In this document: positions 33,808 to 45,644 of the stretch, in pieces
Position numbering within the stretch: the first letter of the stretch is position 1
How the letters are laid out: the number at the start of each line of letters is the position of its first letter
NCBI GenBank assembly: GCA_013423325.1
Contig: BLJB01000008.1
Coordinates: 248,001 to 312,000 of the forward strand
Reading direction: 5' to 3'
DNA length: 64,000 bases
From: Usnea hakonensis
Taxonomy: Eukaryota > Ascomycota > Lecanoromycetes > Lecanorales > Parmeliaceae
Notes under the pieces: generated by a model
What the model saw: the letters and a program-made list of their open reading frames with translations, nothing else
What the model was told of the DNA's origin: nothing
Databases searched by the model: none
Position numbers and translations under genes: made by a program

Positions 33808-34491
33808 ATGACTGCAATCATTCAAACACTCACTATTCTCAACTGCCTTTGCGTCACCTTTGCGCAACCTCCCAGTCCCAGCCCTCTAACCCTTATTATA
33901 CCCGACCCCAACAGCATTGCAAACACCAGCAACACACCAGCCCCAACACCACTCACAACAGACTCCATCCACTGTCTCAGAAAACACCGCCGGCCAGACC
34001 TGTCTCCGCCGGACTGCCACTACCTTCTGGATAGAATCTTGCTCCAGCAGCCCTGGCCCGACCTCGTCCGACCGCGGGTTTTCAAGCACAACACGTACGA
34101 GACCGACGACGGAAAGGAAGCTCGATCTCGGTGGCGCTATCGCACTTGCGAAGTTCAGGTCTATAGCACCAGACAACTCGAGCAGGTGATGTCTTTTCTC
34201 GAGATTGCTCACGTAGCGGGCCAAATAATTACAAAGTGCGTTGATGATGTCGAGATTCCGGTTGGTGGCTTGAGTTTCATAGGCGATGAGAGCAAGGGAT
34301 TTCATATTATCCTTCAAGGAATTCCCGAGGGTTTGTCTGAGACAGGTTTGTCTGCGACAAATTCCAATGCCTCACAGTCACCGGGTATTAGCGTGTCCAA
34401 GCGAGCGAAGCGGTCTCAGTCCAATCTAGAGAAATCTGTAAGATCAACAGGGAATAGAAACGAGGCATCAATCGAGAAGACTCATCTCTGA
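33808..34491 (+). CDS. Secreted Cys-domain protein, first domain (227 codons)
   Basis: ATG at 33808 begins MTAIIQTLTILNCLCVTFAQ, a signal peptide. After a Pro/Thr-rich linker comes a domain with CLRKHRRPDLSPPDCHYLLD, RWRYRTCEVQVY, IAHVAGQIITKCV and PVGGLSFIGDESKGFHIILQG. The C...C...WRYxxC...CV...GG pattern belongs to a fungal secreted-protein family of unknown function and resembles the plan of the 15406-16762 protein. The frame stops at TGA 34489-34491, but the same reading frame continues past it into a second copy of the domain. A phase-1 intron starting GTATTA at 34385 and ending at 34543 or 34558 would bypass the stop, in which case residues after about 192 differ. Exported, possibly effector-like. 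Confidence 0.6.
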   Translation: MTAIIQTLTILNCLCVTFAQPPSPSPLTLIIPDPNSIANTSNTPAPTPLTTDSIHCLRKHRRPDLSPPDCHYLLDRILLQQPWPDLVRPRVFKHNTYETDDGKEARSRWRYRTCEVQVYSTRQLEQVMSFLEIAHVAGQIITKCVDDVEIPVGGLSFIGDESKGFHIILQGIPEGLSETGLSATNSNASQSPGISVSKRAKRSQSNLEKSVRSTGNRNEASIEKTHL

Positions 34492-35122
34492 TGCTTCTTC
34501 ACCGCCGCCGGCGCCACGAACTCGACCTCCAGCCTAACGGCAGCTTGGAATCATCCAGTAAATTGCTTCGACGCAAGGATTGCCCATCTACAGGAGACTC
34601 TATCTAGCGACTGCAACCATATCGCCAACGAAATCATTTACAACCTCTTCGATCCGTACGCGCAAACGACTTTCGGTTTCACGGATGCTGCAGATATCAA
34701 TTTGTCGAGGCCAGAGTATCAGAAGTGGCAGTACGGAGTGCATGGTCACATTGAGGAACGATGACGAGACTCAAGTCGACACGTTCAGGTTCATTGACGT
34801 TGTAATGACTGCGGTAAGAATGAATGGGAGATGTGTAGTTGACAGATGGGAAATGCCGCTGAACGGGACCGCGCGCGTCGGTGCTCTTGACCATTCCTTT
34901 TATGTCTATATTGGCACGCCGGTAGCGTTGGATTCTGTTTCGAGTGATGTGACCCTCTCGCGAAGAAGAAGAGGTGAATTCGACATCTCTAGCAACCTCT
35001 CTATGCATTGTCCTCGGTAAATAGTTCTAGACACTGCATTAGATGAAGTCTTCACGGATACAATGCTTGAATTAGTGACGCCCACAAACACGACAGACCT
35101 TGCCATTCAAAGTGTCAAATGA
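34492..35122 (+). pseudogene. Second copy of the secreted Cys domain, frame-disrupted
   Basis: In the same frame as the preceding gene: PVNCFDARIAHLQETLSSDC, then SRPEYQKWQYG. At about 34731-34737 the homology jumps to another frame: ECMVTLRNDDETQVDTFRF, MNGRCVVDRWEMPLNGTARV and SFYVYIG. WQYG-ECMV aligns with WRYRTCEV of the first domain, so a net two-base deletion there is the simplest explanation. That frame meets TAA at 35018 and then continues for 33 more sense codons (LDTALDEVFTDTMLELV) to TGA at 35120. No in-frame ATG precedes the copy. It is most likely the decayed second half of a double-domain secreted protein; a sequencing error at the shift is the alternative. Confidence 0.55.
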
Positions 35123-35295
35123 GTGATCTTTTACGTAGAGCTCGAACGCCGCTTGTGTTCCTGATCGGATGCTGAGAGTAGAGAAACAAAACACGCATCT
35201 CAACAAGAATCAAATTTAAACAAAGAGAAAAACGATGGTCTGTAAGATGAATCCCCTTTACAAGAGCCTGATCTTCAAAGAAAGTCCCAATGACA

Positions 35296-37969
35296 CTAGT
35301 TGTAAAAAGGCCCAAATTCGCCATTCTGAAGTTTGTTGAGGAGACCCGCATTTGATCCTTGAGGATTGGTAGGATCAAAATAAACCGTAACAACCATGCC
35401 TCGTTCGGGGACATCTGTACATTATCAGAGTGGACTACTAGCAAGTAGAATGGCACTTACGCCCAGCAGGGTACTGGAACTGATGGGGTCGCCATGCCAT
35501 TGGCTGAATACAATTGGTGAGTGTTCCAACAAGTACATTCGGTGGTGCCGAGAAGGCTGCAAGAGCAATGAGAAGAGGTAAGCTTCCAATTAGACCGGCT
35601 TGTACCCTAACGCTTCCCATTTGATAATCATAGACTGGAGGTAGAAGCTGAGGCATCCAGTGAGCTAAGCCCGGAGCAGCGATTTGCTTACGATCACCAT
35701 TCGCTGAAACAGCAGAGTACATACGTGTGCTATCGAGCCGGATATGGTTGAAGACAAGAGGCCTCCAGCCTCCGGGATACTCAATAACGTTCAATCTCTG
35801 TGCATCGAAAGGTACGACAAATAAATGAGGTGTATCAGGATTTTGTGTGAAGACCGTGGCAATACTATAAGGTTGGTCGAGGGAACGACCGATAGGATCA
35901 TTAGGCCCAATGAGAGTCATATGACCGTTCATCCAACGAAAAGTATAGCCAGGCCTTCGAGTATATCCGGTCCTGATATTCGGTGGGGCCCAGTAGCCGT
36001 GATCTCCATGTCGAGCGGGTTGTGCTTCGTAGTCAGGGACAAGAGGATCAAGCCGAACATAGAAGCTGATTCTCGCTGTTACGATTGTTGGACTCGGCCT
36101 AGTATTCGTAGCTCTGTCCCCATCAAGCAATGGCTGATCTGGTTCTAGGCCTGTGATGTACGCTTCAATGTCGGGTCCACTTGCAGTAGTCTTGCCTAGT
36201 TGCTGAAAAGTAAGGGTCAAATGCTGAACATCGTCTCGTTGAGACTTCTCAAAATGCACAATATCACTAGAAGTCCTCGCACCCCCCTCGTTGCGATCAA
36301 TGCCTATCTTCTCCTTGTGCCCATGGTCCTCTTCCAGATCTTCGAACTCACCCCAGTCAGACATAGAGTCCTGGTTGTCGATGTTTGCAATGTTTGATGC
36401 CCGATCTTCAAGAGTACTGTCTTCGTCAAGGCCCATTGAAATTGGGAGCGCAAAGACCGCAACCTCCTGAAGATGGCGTCCGATGTGCACAAAGGTAGGA
36501 TTTTTCACAAGACAAAGTGGACATTCTTGGCGGGAGATTTCATTTGGCGTTATTACGTTAGAAGGTTGGCTCTGCCGGTGGTCTTCTGGATATTGCTCAC
36601 TGTTATCAGCCCGTTGCAGTTGCGTGTCTAGATGAGCCCTTTTTTCGTGGCTGACCCAGTCTTTAATGTTATCGTATTGTAGGTCGCCTTCTGGGCAGTT
36701 TTGGTACGTACATATGTACGGTCTAAGATCTCTGAGTACATGTCGTCTGACAACGTTGTCAGTTCCTTGTCACAAGCTGGACAGGTACTCAACTTACTCC
36801 CATGCGATGGTTTCAGAGACACGCTTCGAGCAGAGGATGAAGCAGAAAGGACACTCGAAAGCATCCCCTGAGCAGTAATTCTGTGGCAACGGTGGTATTT
36901 TGATGGTGTCTTCGTGGTCTTCTTTGTCCAGAATCCCATAACTTGAGCTTGTATAGACTGAAGACATATCGACCAGATTGACATTGCTTTCGTCGAGTCC
37001 GGTAGCTGTAGAGGGCTGAGAGATGACAATCTTCTCCGAACCTTGATGGGAGCTTGACAACGTTCGAGGTACTGCGACTGCTTTTGCCGCATTGTCAAGC
37101 TTCAATTTGTGTCTTCTCCAATGCGCAAACTGTCGCCTTCTATCAGTATTTGCCCTCGCAAGGCGTTGAATTAAGTAGTTGCTCTCGCATTCTTCTTGTG
37201 ACTTATTCCCGGATTGCGCAGCTTTCTCAACCAGATGCCTTAAGTCGAAGAAAGCGTAGCACTCCATGATATCTACGCCGGTGTCTTGGTCAATTCCTCG
37301 ATAGTCCCTGGCTTTGGATAGCCCCATCCTCGTTGCCGGGTTCCGTATCTGGAAAGCGAGCTTATAGAGCCTGTCGATAATAAGTCTTATATTTTCCAGG
37401 ACAATGGATGAGATTGATTCTTCTTGGTAACTCATCAGCGTCTCTTCGTTCTCTGAGCTTCCGTCGCTGCCTTTGTCCATATCGAATTCAGTATGCTCGA
37501 CGACAATCTGATTGGAGGGGTTCCTGTGGCAATTTGGTTGTTCCGCAGCGACTGCCCAACCAGAATGTGGCCGATCTACTTCTTGCTCGACTAGTAGCAG
37601 TTAAGCTCGAGCTCTCACATCAAAGGCAACATTGAATCTCCTATACGGGTTTTGAAGGAGACGGAGGATGGCAGACATACTCTGGTGGATAAATTTCTCA
37701 AGATCGTTCAACAATTTACGGGTATATTCATGTACCGTAGGAGCGTCACGAAATCTATAGTCAAGAGAGCTATGACCTAGATCGTACAAACCAAGGTTTT
37801 TAGCCCAGAGACCAAACCTCTGAAATTGGTTCACCAAGGCAGAGGAGAAAGAATCCTCATATTCGTGAGACCTAGCGGCTTCCTCGAGTAAAATAAAGGA
37901 GTCGTATATGCGTTGGCCGATGGTGGCCAAAGCCTCGTCTTTATGTAAAGACTCCGGCGGCGTCTCCAT
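35296..37969 (-). CDS. AcuF-type zinc-finger protein with unfamiliar C-terminal region (about 817 aa)
   Basis: Model of four exons: 37969-37647, 37523-36798, 36746-35461 and 35414-35296 (818 codons). Introns 2 (51 nt) and 3 (46 nt) are secure; intron 1 is the best of several options. The N-terminal 320 residues are helical (RFGLWAKNLGLYDLGHSSLDYR, LEKFIHQSM, RLYKLAFQIRNPATR), as in fungal AcuF-like zinc-finger proteins. The finger region has C332/C335 (FECPFCFILC), C362/C367 with H383/H388 (YICTYQNC, WVSHEKRAH) and C425/C428 with H437/H441 (ECPLCLVKNPTFVHIGRHLQ). After an acidic stretch (SDWGEFEDLEEDHG), about 350 residues form a separate region rich in Pro, Tyr and Trp (YWAPPNIRTGYTRRPGYTF, GGWRPLVFNHIRLDSTR) which I do not recognise. 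Nuclear or STAND-adaptor roles are possible. Confidence 0.7.
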
Positions 37970-38680
37970 GGCGATGAAGACTTGCTTCGCGTCCTGACCT
38001 CCTGAATTGCGGTCCTGGTAAGTTTGGCTCGAGTGCTCAACTATTCGGACTGAGCAAGACTTGGTATTATGTTTTGGCAGAGTTGGCTGATAGAGCGGTT
38101 ACGGAGACGTATGATGCCGGATTTAACGTAGCTGCCCGCGCTTGTAGACTGTGGGATGACTATTCTCGGATATATCAGGCCGTCGCGCGATACTGTCATC
38201 AATTCGTAAACTTACGTGTGTTATGTGGCTCGATTCGAGTCTTACTCCGCGGTCCCAGTCATCCACAGATTGAGCTTTAGAAATTGGTGGGTGCGCCTTC
38301 CTCAGAGTCTTGTCTCCAGCTTTTCGAACGTATTACAAATTAGTGACGGGTTCCGTGAAACATTTCGGCAGCCTCTAGAGAATCTGCATCTTCTTCTTCC
38401 TGATTTGAGAGCTCACTTATGTATCTTTCGTCTAGAAGGGGACATATTTATTCCGTTCATTTCACGCAAGGTGCGGGGTAGATATAAGGCTGTATGTTGT
38501 ATGCTGCTTATAGAAAGTTCCTTCCAGAAGGGGTTAAGACTTGGTGGAAGGACCTGCACAACAAGAACGGGCCGGGAATACCCCTCACAGCCTGACATAT
38601 TAACGCACAACCTGTTCGATCAGGGCAGTCGACAACAGGTCTTAAATTTTGAACATTTGGAAGAACTTCAGCTGGACACA
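37970..38680. other. Divergent intergenic region
   Basis: Separates the zinc-finger gene and the DUF7580 gene. The frame of the latter is open from 38216 but without a plausible start or conserved sequence before the ATG at 38681. Confidence 0.5.
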
Positions 38681-40512
38681 ATGAGTGGGTTCGAGATTGC
38701 GGGTTTGATACTTGGAGCTGTCCCATTGACGATAGCGGCGCTTAAGCAGTACAAGACGGCTCACGAGATGCTGTTTAAATTCAAATACAAATCCCTCTAC
38801 GTGGACCGTTTGATTGAAGCGCTAGAGGAGCAGGAGTATTATTTCGAAACGGAGTTCTTCCTGTTGCTACGAGCGGCCGGTTTCGCACAGCAAGATGCTA
38901 GCACCATCAGTGGAGAGTACCTAAGAACAACACTTGTCAGGAACGACGCAGCGGAAGAGCTCCGCGAGTATCTTGGCAATAGCTATGATATTTACAGGAA
39001 AGCGATTTCTAGATGCGGAGATTCCCTGGGAGAAGTCGTGAGAAATATTGGGGGTCTCGTACCTGGTCCTCCGGTCAGTGATAAAATCCCGCAAATTTGG
39101 CAACGGTTACATGATGGGAACTGATCGTCATCAACTATGAAGTCTGGTGATCTCAAAGAGCTGCTAAGGGCCAATGAAAGAAAAGAAGGAAAGTACGAGT
39201 TCAAGAAACGTATTAAGTTTAGTCTCAAGAAAGACGATCTAGACCGACGGATTACCGAAATCACTGCGTCTACAAATAGCCTGAAAAGGCTGAGAGAAAC
39301 CAGTGCCTCGCTACATGACACCGGTATTCCGTCGTCTTCTAGAACCATCGCAAAATTTGCATCCTTCTTACAACGAATCCAGCGACATGCAAGTTCATTG
39401 TATGTGGCAATAGCGCCAAAGCTAGCCTCTGGATGCCACCACGAGCATGGGACCAGGTTCTATCTCGAAGGTCAATCTGCAATCCTACAGAAGAAACCAT
39501 TGGCTATCAACTTCAAATTAGCCATCCAAGCAGTGGAAGCGCGTATGGTGGCGGGGAATCTGCGCCACGAAGTTTGCATCGAGGTGCTCGAGGATCATGA
39601 GGCGGAGTATGATATACCAATTTCTCCGAGATTCAAGAGTAATACGCTGATGAACGGTTCAGGCCGACTCCTCCACAGCGACAGGACCAGTCTAGGGTCA
39701 GATTCAACCTCCCTGACTTACCGAGGTCCCCGAGTCTATTGATGACTGAGGTAGAAAACTTATGCTTATCACTGAGCCAAGCACGGCGGGACGGTAAGCT
39801 CGTTAAGGTAGTCCTGTCAGAGCACGGTTGTCTTTGCAGCTGTCACATGTCCACTTCAGCCGGGGGGTTGATTCCTTCTGGTTGTAGCACCTCGGAAATG
39901 GTTACGCTAGAGCAGGTCCTCAATCAGACATCCAGTGATAGACAGTCAGGCGCAAAATGGAGCTTGATCCAGCGAATGAATTTGTCATTCAATCTGGCCT
40001 CATCACTTCTGCAACTTTGCTCTACACCCTGGCTTTCAGAACAATGGACGAAGAGGGCCATCTACTTCTGGCGTCTCAGACCATCCTCGCAGGCCAATGA
40101 TATGGCCCTGACTTTCGAACCAGATCGCCCTTTCATCGTTCACAGCTTCCCTGAGCTTCCAGCACCTTGTTCATCACACAAAGTCAATGCTAGGCATCAG
40201 TTACTAAATCTAGGTATCCTACTCCTGGAGATCGGACATGAAAGATCCTTCGAGTCTTGGACTTCTGACCATGGCTACACTTTGGATAGGGCGTATGGCA
40301 GTCGATACGATGCCGCATCAGAATGGCTGCGCGATTCTCAAAGCGAATTGGTGCCTTCTTATTACGATGCCACAGCTCGTTGTATTGAGTGCACTTTTCA
40401 AACAGGGCACGGGCGTCCTTTTCCAGACTGGGAAGATTCCGACTTCAGGAAGTCGATCTGCGACTTGGTCATCAAACCCTTGTGGGGTAATTGCTCTACA
40501 GGGGTCATATAG
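38681..40512 (+). CDS. DUF7580-family protein (568 aa)
   Basis: Three exons: 38681-39073, 39143-39606 and 39663-40512 (569 codons). Start MSGFEIAGLILGAVPLTIAAL is the family's N-terminus, followed by YLGNSYDIYRKAI and FKKRIKFSLKKDDLDRRI. The C-terminal half has the DUF7580 kinase-fold-like features: RMNLSFNLASSLLQLCSTPWL, LNLGILLLEIGHERSFESW, ARCIECTFQTG and FRKSICDLVIKPL. Intron 2 (56 nt, GTATGA donor, GCTGAT branch) is well supported because it switches frame exactly. Intron 1 (69 nt, GTCAGT donor) is proposed to skip a TGA at 39122; otherwise that TGA is a nonsense codon. DUF7580 proteins are expanded in filamentous fungi and often sit with STAND/HeLo genes; molecular function is unknown. 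Confidence 0.75.
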
Positions 40513-42315
40513 CATGAGGTGTTGCAGGACAGACAGGTATCATCAGGTGCGGTAACATCACAGCTTACTTTGAAGCAAGCTGATTCAGACATCAAGGTGA
40601 AATGCGTTTGACCTCTTTTGGATGGCGTACATGTGCACTGTTTACTCACTTAGAATCAGAATCTTCCAATTTTTTGCGAAGTATGTTCTAAATGGGACAG
40701 CAGGGTTTCGATTCTACAAGCCACTAATTCTCCAATCTCAACAGAGAAATAAGAGAAGGAGAGATCAGCAATTAGGTACTAGCCTACCACAAACATAACA
40801 TAATATTCTATCACAACAACCTACCCCAGCGCCACCATCAAGCACTCCCACAAAACAAAACCGCCGACGACCCCCCTTCCTCAGCCTCCTATACCAAACC
40901 TAACTCCCCTACCATCCCTCTTCACCAGTGCTTCATTCGCCCCATTACAAATATACACATCGTCCAAATACACACAAAGGATATCTATAATAGCAAATAG
41001 ATTATACCACCCCTAGTGGTAAACCAGATATTATCCTGAAGAGACATATCAACGCCTATAGCTATAACGCCAAGAAAAACTCTCATACCTTATCCATTCG
41101 ATATAGACGCGGAGTAGAAACGTAGACGGTAGCGATACATATATATATGTACACAAGCGAGGGTGAGCGGGCGAAGAAAATGCAATGACTCTGAAAGAGA
41201 TAAATCGACCGAAGAGTAATTATAGTGCGAGAAGAGGGTATGTGTGCGTTCTTAACAGTGTACTGCTTTTCATTATGGCTATGGCTGGTTATCAATCTAC
41301 CCGTCCGTGGAGATATGGTGGGTTTTGATTAGTATTAGTGCATGGCTGGAAAAGAATAGAGATATGGGATATTTGTGTTGTGCGATATACAAAACCACTT
41401 TCTCCTCCTCCGTCTCTCCACCTCCAATTCTACCGTGGCGAAGAAACCCAACTGCAACCCCCCACCCCCAAAAATCCAAGGCCCAACCAAAAACAACACC
41501 AAAAACCCCCCCTTCCGCCCTCCGAACCCCCAAACCCCATCCTATCTTCCCAAATACAAACACAAACCCAAAGCACCCAGCCCTCCTCAACCCCCAAATC
41601 TCCCACCATAATAGACATATGCATACATCTCTACGTACAACGCATTCCAGAACCGCAACGCAGAACCGCAGGAATGCGCCATTGTTATTTAGGGGAGGGG
41701 GAAGGGATTCTATGAGGTAAGTATTTGAGAGGGGTGTGAATAGATGTTATGTTATTGATGTTTGTCAAAAAGAGGGGGGGGCCGGAACGGAGGGTTTGAA
41801 TACCTATCGGATCAGGATACGTCTAAGTGTGTCATATGACGACCTATCAGTACATAGCCTGACGGCTCTTCAAGGATCCGATTTGGCCAGGATCCTTCCA
41901 AGGAACCCGCACAGAAGGTATCTTACCTTAAGAAAATCCCTTTTTAGTGGGCGGGTTGGTGGGTCTGTTGGTGTACTCTACTGATGTGTCGGGTGTAGTG
42001 GTTTATGTCATCCATGCGGGAGGGGACGAAGAAGGGTTTCTATGTGGTGCGGGGTGAGGTTCCTGATGTTTTCCGTTGTGGAGCTTTAGTGATGGAGAGG
42101 GGATTGGCGGAGGAAAATAGGAGGGGGAAAGGGGCGGGGGCTCCAAGATGTAACTATAGTTTCATGGCAATGGGGATCCTCTGGATTGTCTTGCGCTATG
42201 CTTGCAGTTTAATGGTTCCAAAGTATAGGTTATTGTGGTCAAGCAAGACACCCGCATTTCCCAAGAAACTGTCCCCTACCGCACATAGTAGGCCCCGCCG
42301 GTTTCTACTCTACCA
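40513..42315. other. Intergenic, low complexity
   Basis: 3' flanks of two convergent genes. A C/A-rich stretch lies at about 41440-41610 and G-rich stretches at about 41690-41785 and 42020-42140. Frames here (up to 137 codons) are composition-driven. No gene supported. Confidence 0.5.
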
Positions 42316-43996
42316 TCAATGGGTCACCTCCACAAGAGGCCCTTCATAGGTCTTCCTCGCCCACAAAACGTAATACACCATCGCAAACAGCACGACCGAC
42401 CCCGTCATCAAAACGCTAAAATTCATATGCGGAGCCGTAACCGGCGTCGCCACGGGCCAAAAGCTGAAGAAAAAGATGATGATTCCGAAAACTACCGACC
42501 AAATGTTGACGATGATGCCAAAGATCCCCGGAAGACGGAACGGTCCCCAGATGAGTTGATTGGCCTCGCCGGTATCATTTGCAATGTCTGTTGCCATTCT
42601 GATAGCACCTGTGCATCGGCGCCAGAGAAACAGTGTCTCTATGACTATGTATGAAGCGTAGAGACTGCTTACGCCGAGGGAAATGACATCGTTGAAAGCG
42701 GTGGAAGAGCCAAGATTGATGAGGCCGATGAGGAAGGAGACGAGCGACGTTACAATGACGGCAAGGAAGGGGATCGCGGTCTTGGATTGGACCTGCATAG
42801 TCAGTCAGTACATAAACATAGTTATATCGGATAAGAGATTGGCACACCTTGCTCACGGTTCTCCAACCCGGAAGAGCTCGATCGCGCGCAAACGCCCAGA
42901 CCAAGCGGGATGCCGTGGCCATCAACGCAATTGTTCCAGCAGCGTCCATTATGACAAGGATAGCAATCAGAAAATTGGCTCCGGCTTTGGAGCCCAAAGA
43001 ATCGTAGAATATTTGCATGAAGGGATAGCCCAAGAGTCCAGGAGGACTAGCCAAAGCTGCAGTGATGTCTGGAGTGACGAACAATACTGCAATAACCATG
43101 CCAAATCCGAGCGCTCCGTTGAGGAGTGTAGCTGAGACCATCGACCATGGTACTACGACCTCGGCATTCTCAATTTCCTCGGCCATGTGAACTGTGCTAT
43201 CGCATCCAAACATAGCAAAAACGTTGCCGACCATACCTATGAAGAATGATAACCCTTGCGAAGGCCATGCACCCCCATTCGAAAATTGTGTAAAGACATC
43301 GTGGACTGATGCTTTGTTTGGAGCTAATTGAACCACTGGGATTATGATGGCGAGAAAGCCGACGATGTGCACGACCAAGATAAAAATCTCAATCTTGGGC
43401 AGCAAGATGCTGGTAACCGTGTTAATGAAGACGGCAACAACCACAAAAGCCCAGAAGAGCAACGTCCCGTGCCAGAGTTCCGGCACGTAGCTGTCATGAT
43501 TCATTTTGACCAGCGCGACGATCATGGTACCCCCTAGGTATCCAGCTCCAGCAAGAATGGCTTGCCATCCACAAATGACCAACCAGCCCATGACATAGCT
43601 GGAAAACCTTCGACACCAGGAAGGGGCAAGCATCCAGACCCAGTGATACTGACCACCCGCGGTAGGAGCCATCGATGCGAGTTCTGCCATTGTAGTGAAT
43701 ACCGCAATTGTTCCTACCCAAACGAAGAGATAGCCGTACACAAGACCCGCTGAACCTCCATTTGTCAAACCAGTCGTGAACAGAATTAGCGACCCTTCCC
43801 ATGTGACCAAAACCGTGCATGTGAATCCAATGATGCTAAGCAATCCGAACCGCCGCTCGAGCACAGACTTTTTACCGAGTTTGGCTAGCACTTGAGCATC
43901 GCGCTCTCCCTTGGTTACTGGCTGGACGTCAGAACTATAAGGACCCTTTTCCATTCGGTCTCTATCGGTCGTTTGCGCCCCATTGGTAGGGTTCAT
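42316..43996 (-). CDS. Amino-acid/GABA-type permease, APC superfamily (541 aa)
   Basis: Two exons, 43996-42848 and 42792-42316, phase-0 intron of 55 nt (GTGTGC donor, CTGAC branch, ATGCAG acceptor). The protein has a polar N-terminus, then SVLERRFGLLSIIGFTCTVLVTWEG, TTGLTNGGSAGLVYGY and MAELASMAPTAGGQYHWVWMLAPS, which match the amino-acid/choline/GABA permease family, followed by HMAEEIENAEVVVPWSM, the usual conserved loop, and FARDRALPGW. About 12 membrane helices are predicted. The related proteins Uga4 (GABA) and Hnm1 (choline) show that the substrate cannot be fixed from sequence. Plasma-membrane location is likely. Confidence 0.88.
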
Positions 43997-44782
43997 GGCT
44001 GTGGTGAGGCAATACTCTGTGCAAGCCCAAGAAGGATGATCGGAAATGAAGAGAATGAGCTCCAAAGGATATAGATATGCAAGTTTGGCCACTTGCACGA
44101 CTAATGGCGCTCTTCCGATGGGTGCTCGACTTCCTTTTCAATGGACATTTACCGTGGATGCAGACTTGAGACCCGCCCGCGAATCTTAGACAATTTGCCT
44201 GAACTGCTTCTTTTGGCGAAAGTCCACAGACGATGTTCGATTAAATAGCTCCGGGGGCGGTGAAGATCTAGATAACAGGATTCCGAAGGATTCCTTAATT
44301 TCTGGCGAAGTGGAGAAACCCTGCATATGCCCACGTTCTCGTACATTAGTGTTGTGGCCAAACGCGCGATCGGTCGGGCTAAGTAATCACCACGAGGGTG
44401 ATTGCTGATCAGGATTACAAGCACCCTCAACCATCTTCAGGCTAGCTAGCCGAACAGCCTCGGCGCATCGACCTATATAGTAGGCTATTCTCTATTCAAC
44501 AAAATTCTGCGCAATTGATAGGCCTTTTTCTTGGCGGGGGTGTCGACGCAGTAGGCGCATTTAAAGTAAGGCCACTAAATCTGCCTAGGCGTCGTTACGG
44601 AGGAGCCAGGGGTTCTGTTCGCCCTCCAGGGTCAAACTTGAGCTCTGGCGAAAAACTTGTAGGATTTGCAGACTTTGACACTTCCAGCGCACTGTGGTTT
44701 TGTGGCGTATCAAGGGTTGATAGTCTCCCAAATAGAATCCTAGGCTCCAAATGCTGGCTAGATGTGTCGCAGGACCTCGCCT
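43997..44782. other. Intergenic region
   Basis: Upstream region of the permease gene and 3' flank of the GNAT gene; no further features seen. Confidence 0.5.
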
Positions 44783-45644
44783 CTACCAATTCTTGTAGTA
44801 AAAATTATCCCAAGGTACAATCGTTTTGCCCTCTTCGAAGTTTCCTCCTTTCGGTCTCCACATCAAATAGCAGTGTATGGGTGTTTTCAAAAGATTCCCC
44901 ATCTCCATCCACTTTGAGCTTGGGTTTCGTTTCGCTGAATTCATGTAGAAGGTATTCATGTATGTAAACCCATGTTGCTCATAGCATGGTTTACCATCGT
45001 CGGTTGCCTCGACAAAGGCTTCTAGTCCGAGCTCGTCCGCTTTTTCTGTACCCCAACGTAGGAGTATGCTAGCTACGCCTCGCCGTCTGTGTTCGGGGTG
45101 GACGAAGCAAAGGGCCAGGACTAGTCAAGGCCACGTCAGTCTTTGCTCCAAGATCTTGGTCTTGTGTGCATGATTTACGCATATGCGGCCTAGCCATTTT
45201 CCGAGATCGATGTTGCAACCAGTCGTCGAGCAGCTTGTTGGCAAATACTCTAGGCTCACCTGTTTCTTCCATCAGCGCTCAATGATGACCATCCCCACGT
45301 CAACCTACCATACCTTCCGGCCACCACGTAGCCTCCATTGGATGATCAAGAGGCTGTGGATATGGATTCTCTAGAAAGGTATTCCAACAAGCCCCTCCAA
45401 CCACTTTACCCCCAATGTCCGTATCCACAATCTTGAGCCATGTGCTTGTAGGGTCTTCTTTGTGCCAAGCGATCTGTCTATCCCTCAGCTCTTTGAAACC
45501 TGCGCGCCCGGTGGACGAGCTGCCTCGATCAGGCCGTAGGAGAAGGTAGAAACTGTTGAAAGGATCTTCGTAGGATTCGCATTCGCATTGAATGAGCTCG
45601 TTGAATTCGGACTCAGAAGTGACTATACGTAATTCGAGAGGCAT
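44783..45644 (-). CDS. GNAT-family N-acetyltransferase (249 aa)
   Basis: Three exons: 45644-45314, 45259-45179 and 45120-44783; the introns are 54 and 58 nt and total 250 codons. The N-terminal half (LRIVTSESEFNELIQCECESYEDPF, TWLKIVDTDIGGKVVGGACW) fits the first strands of a GNAT fold. The third exon starts ALCFVHPEHRRRGVASILLRWG, which carries the acetyl-CoA-binding R-x-x-G-V-A loop (motif A), followed by FVEATDDGKPCYEQHGF and FTYMN (motif B). Substrate is unknown; the sequence resembles fungal GNATs acting on small molecules rather than ribosomal or histone acetyltransferases. No targeting signal is visible. Confidence 0.82.
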
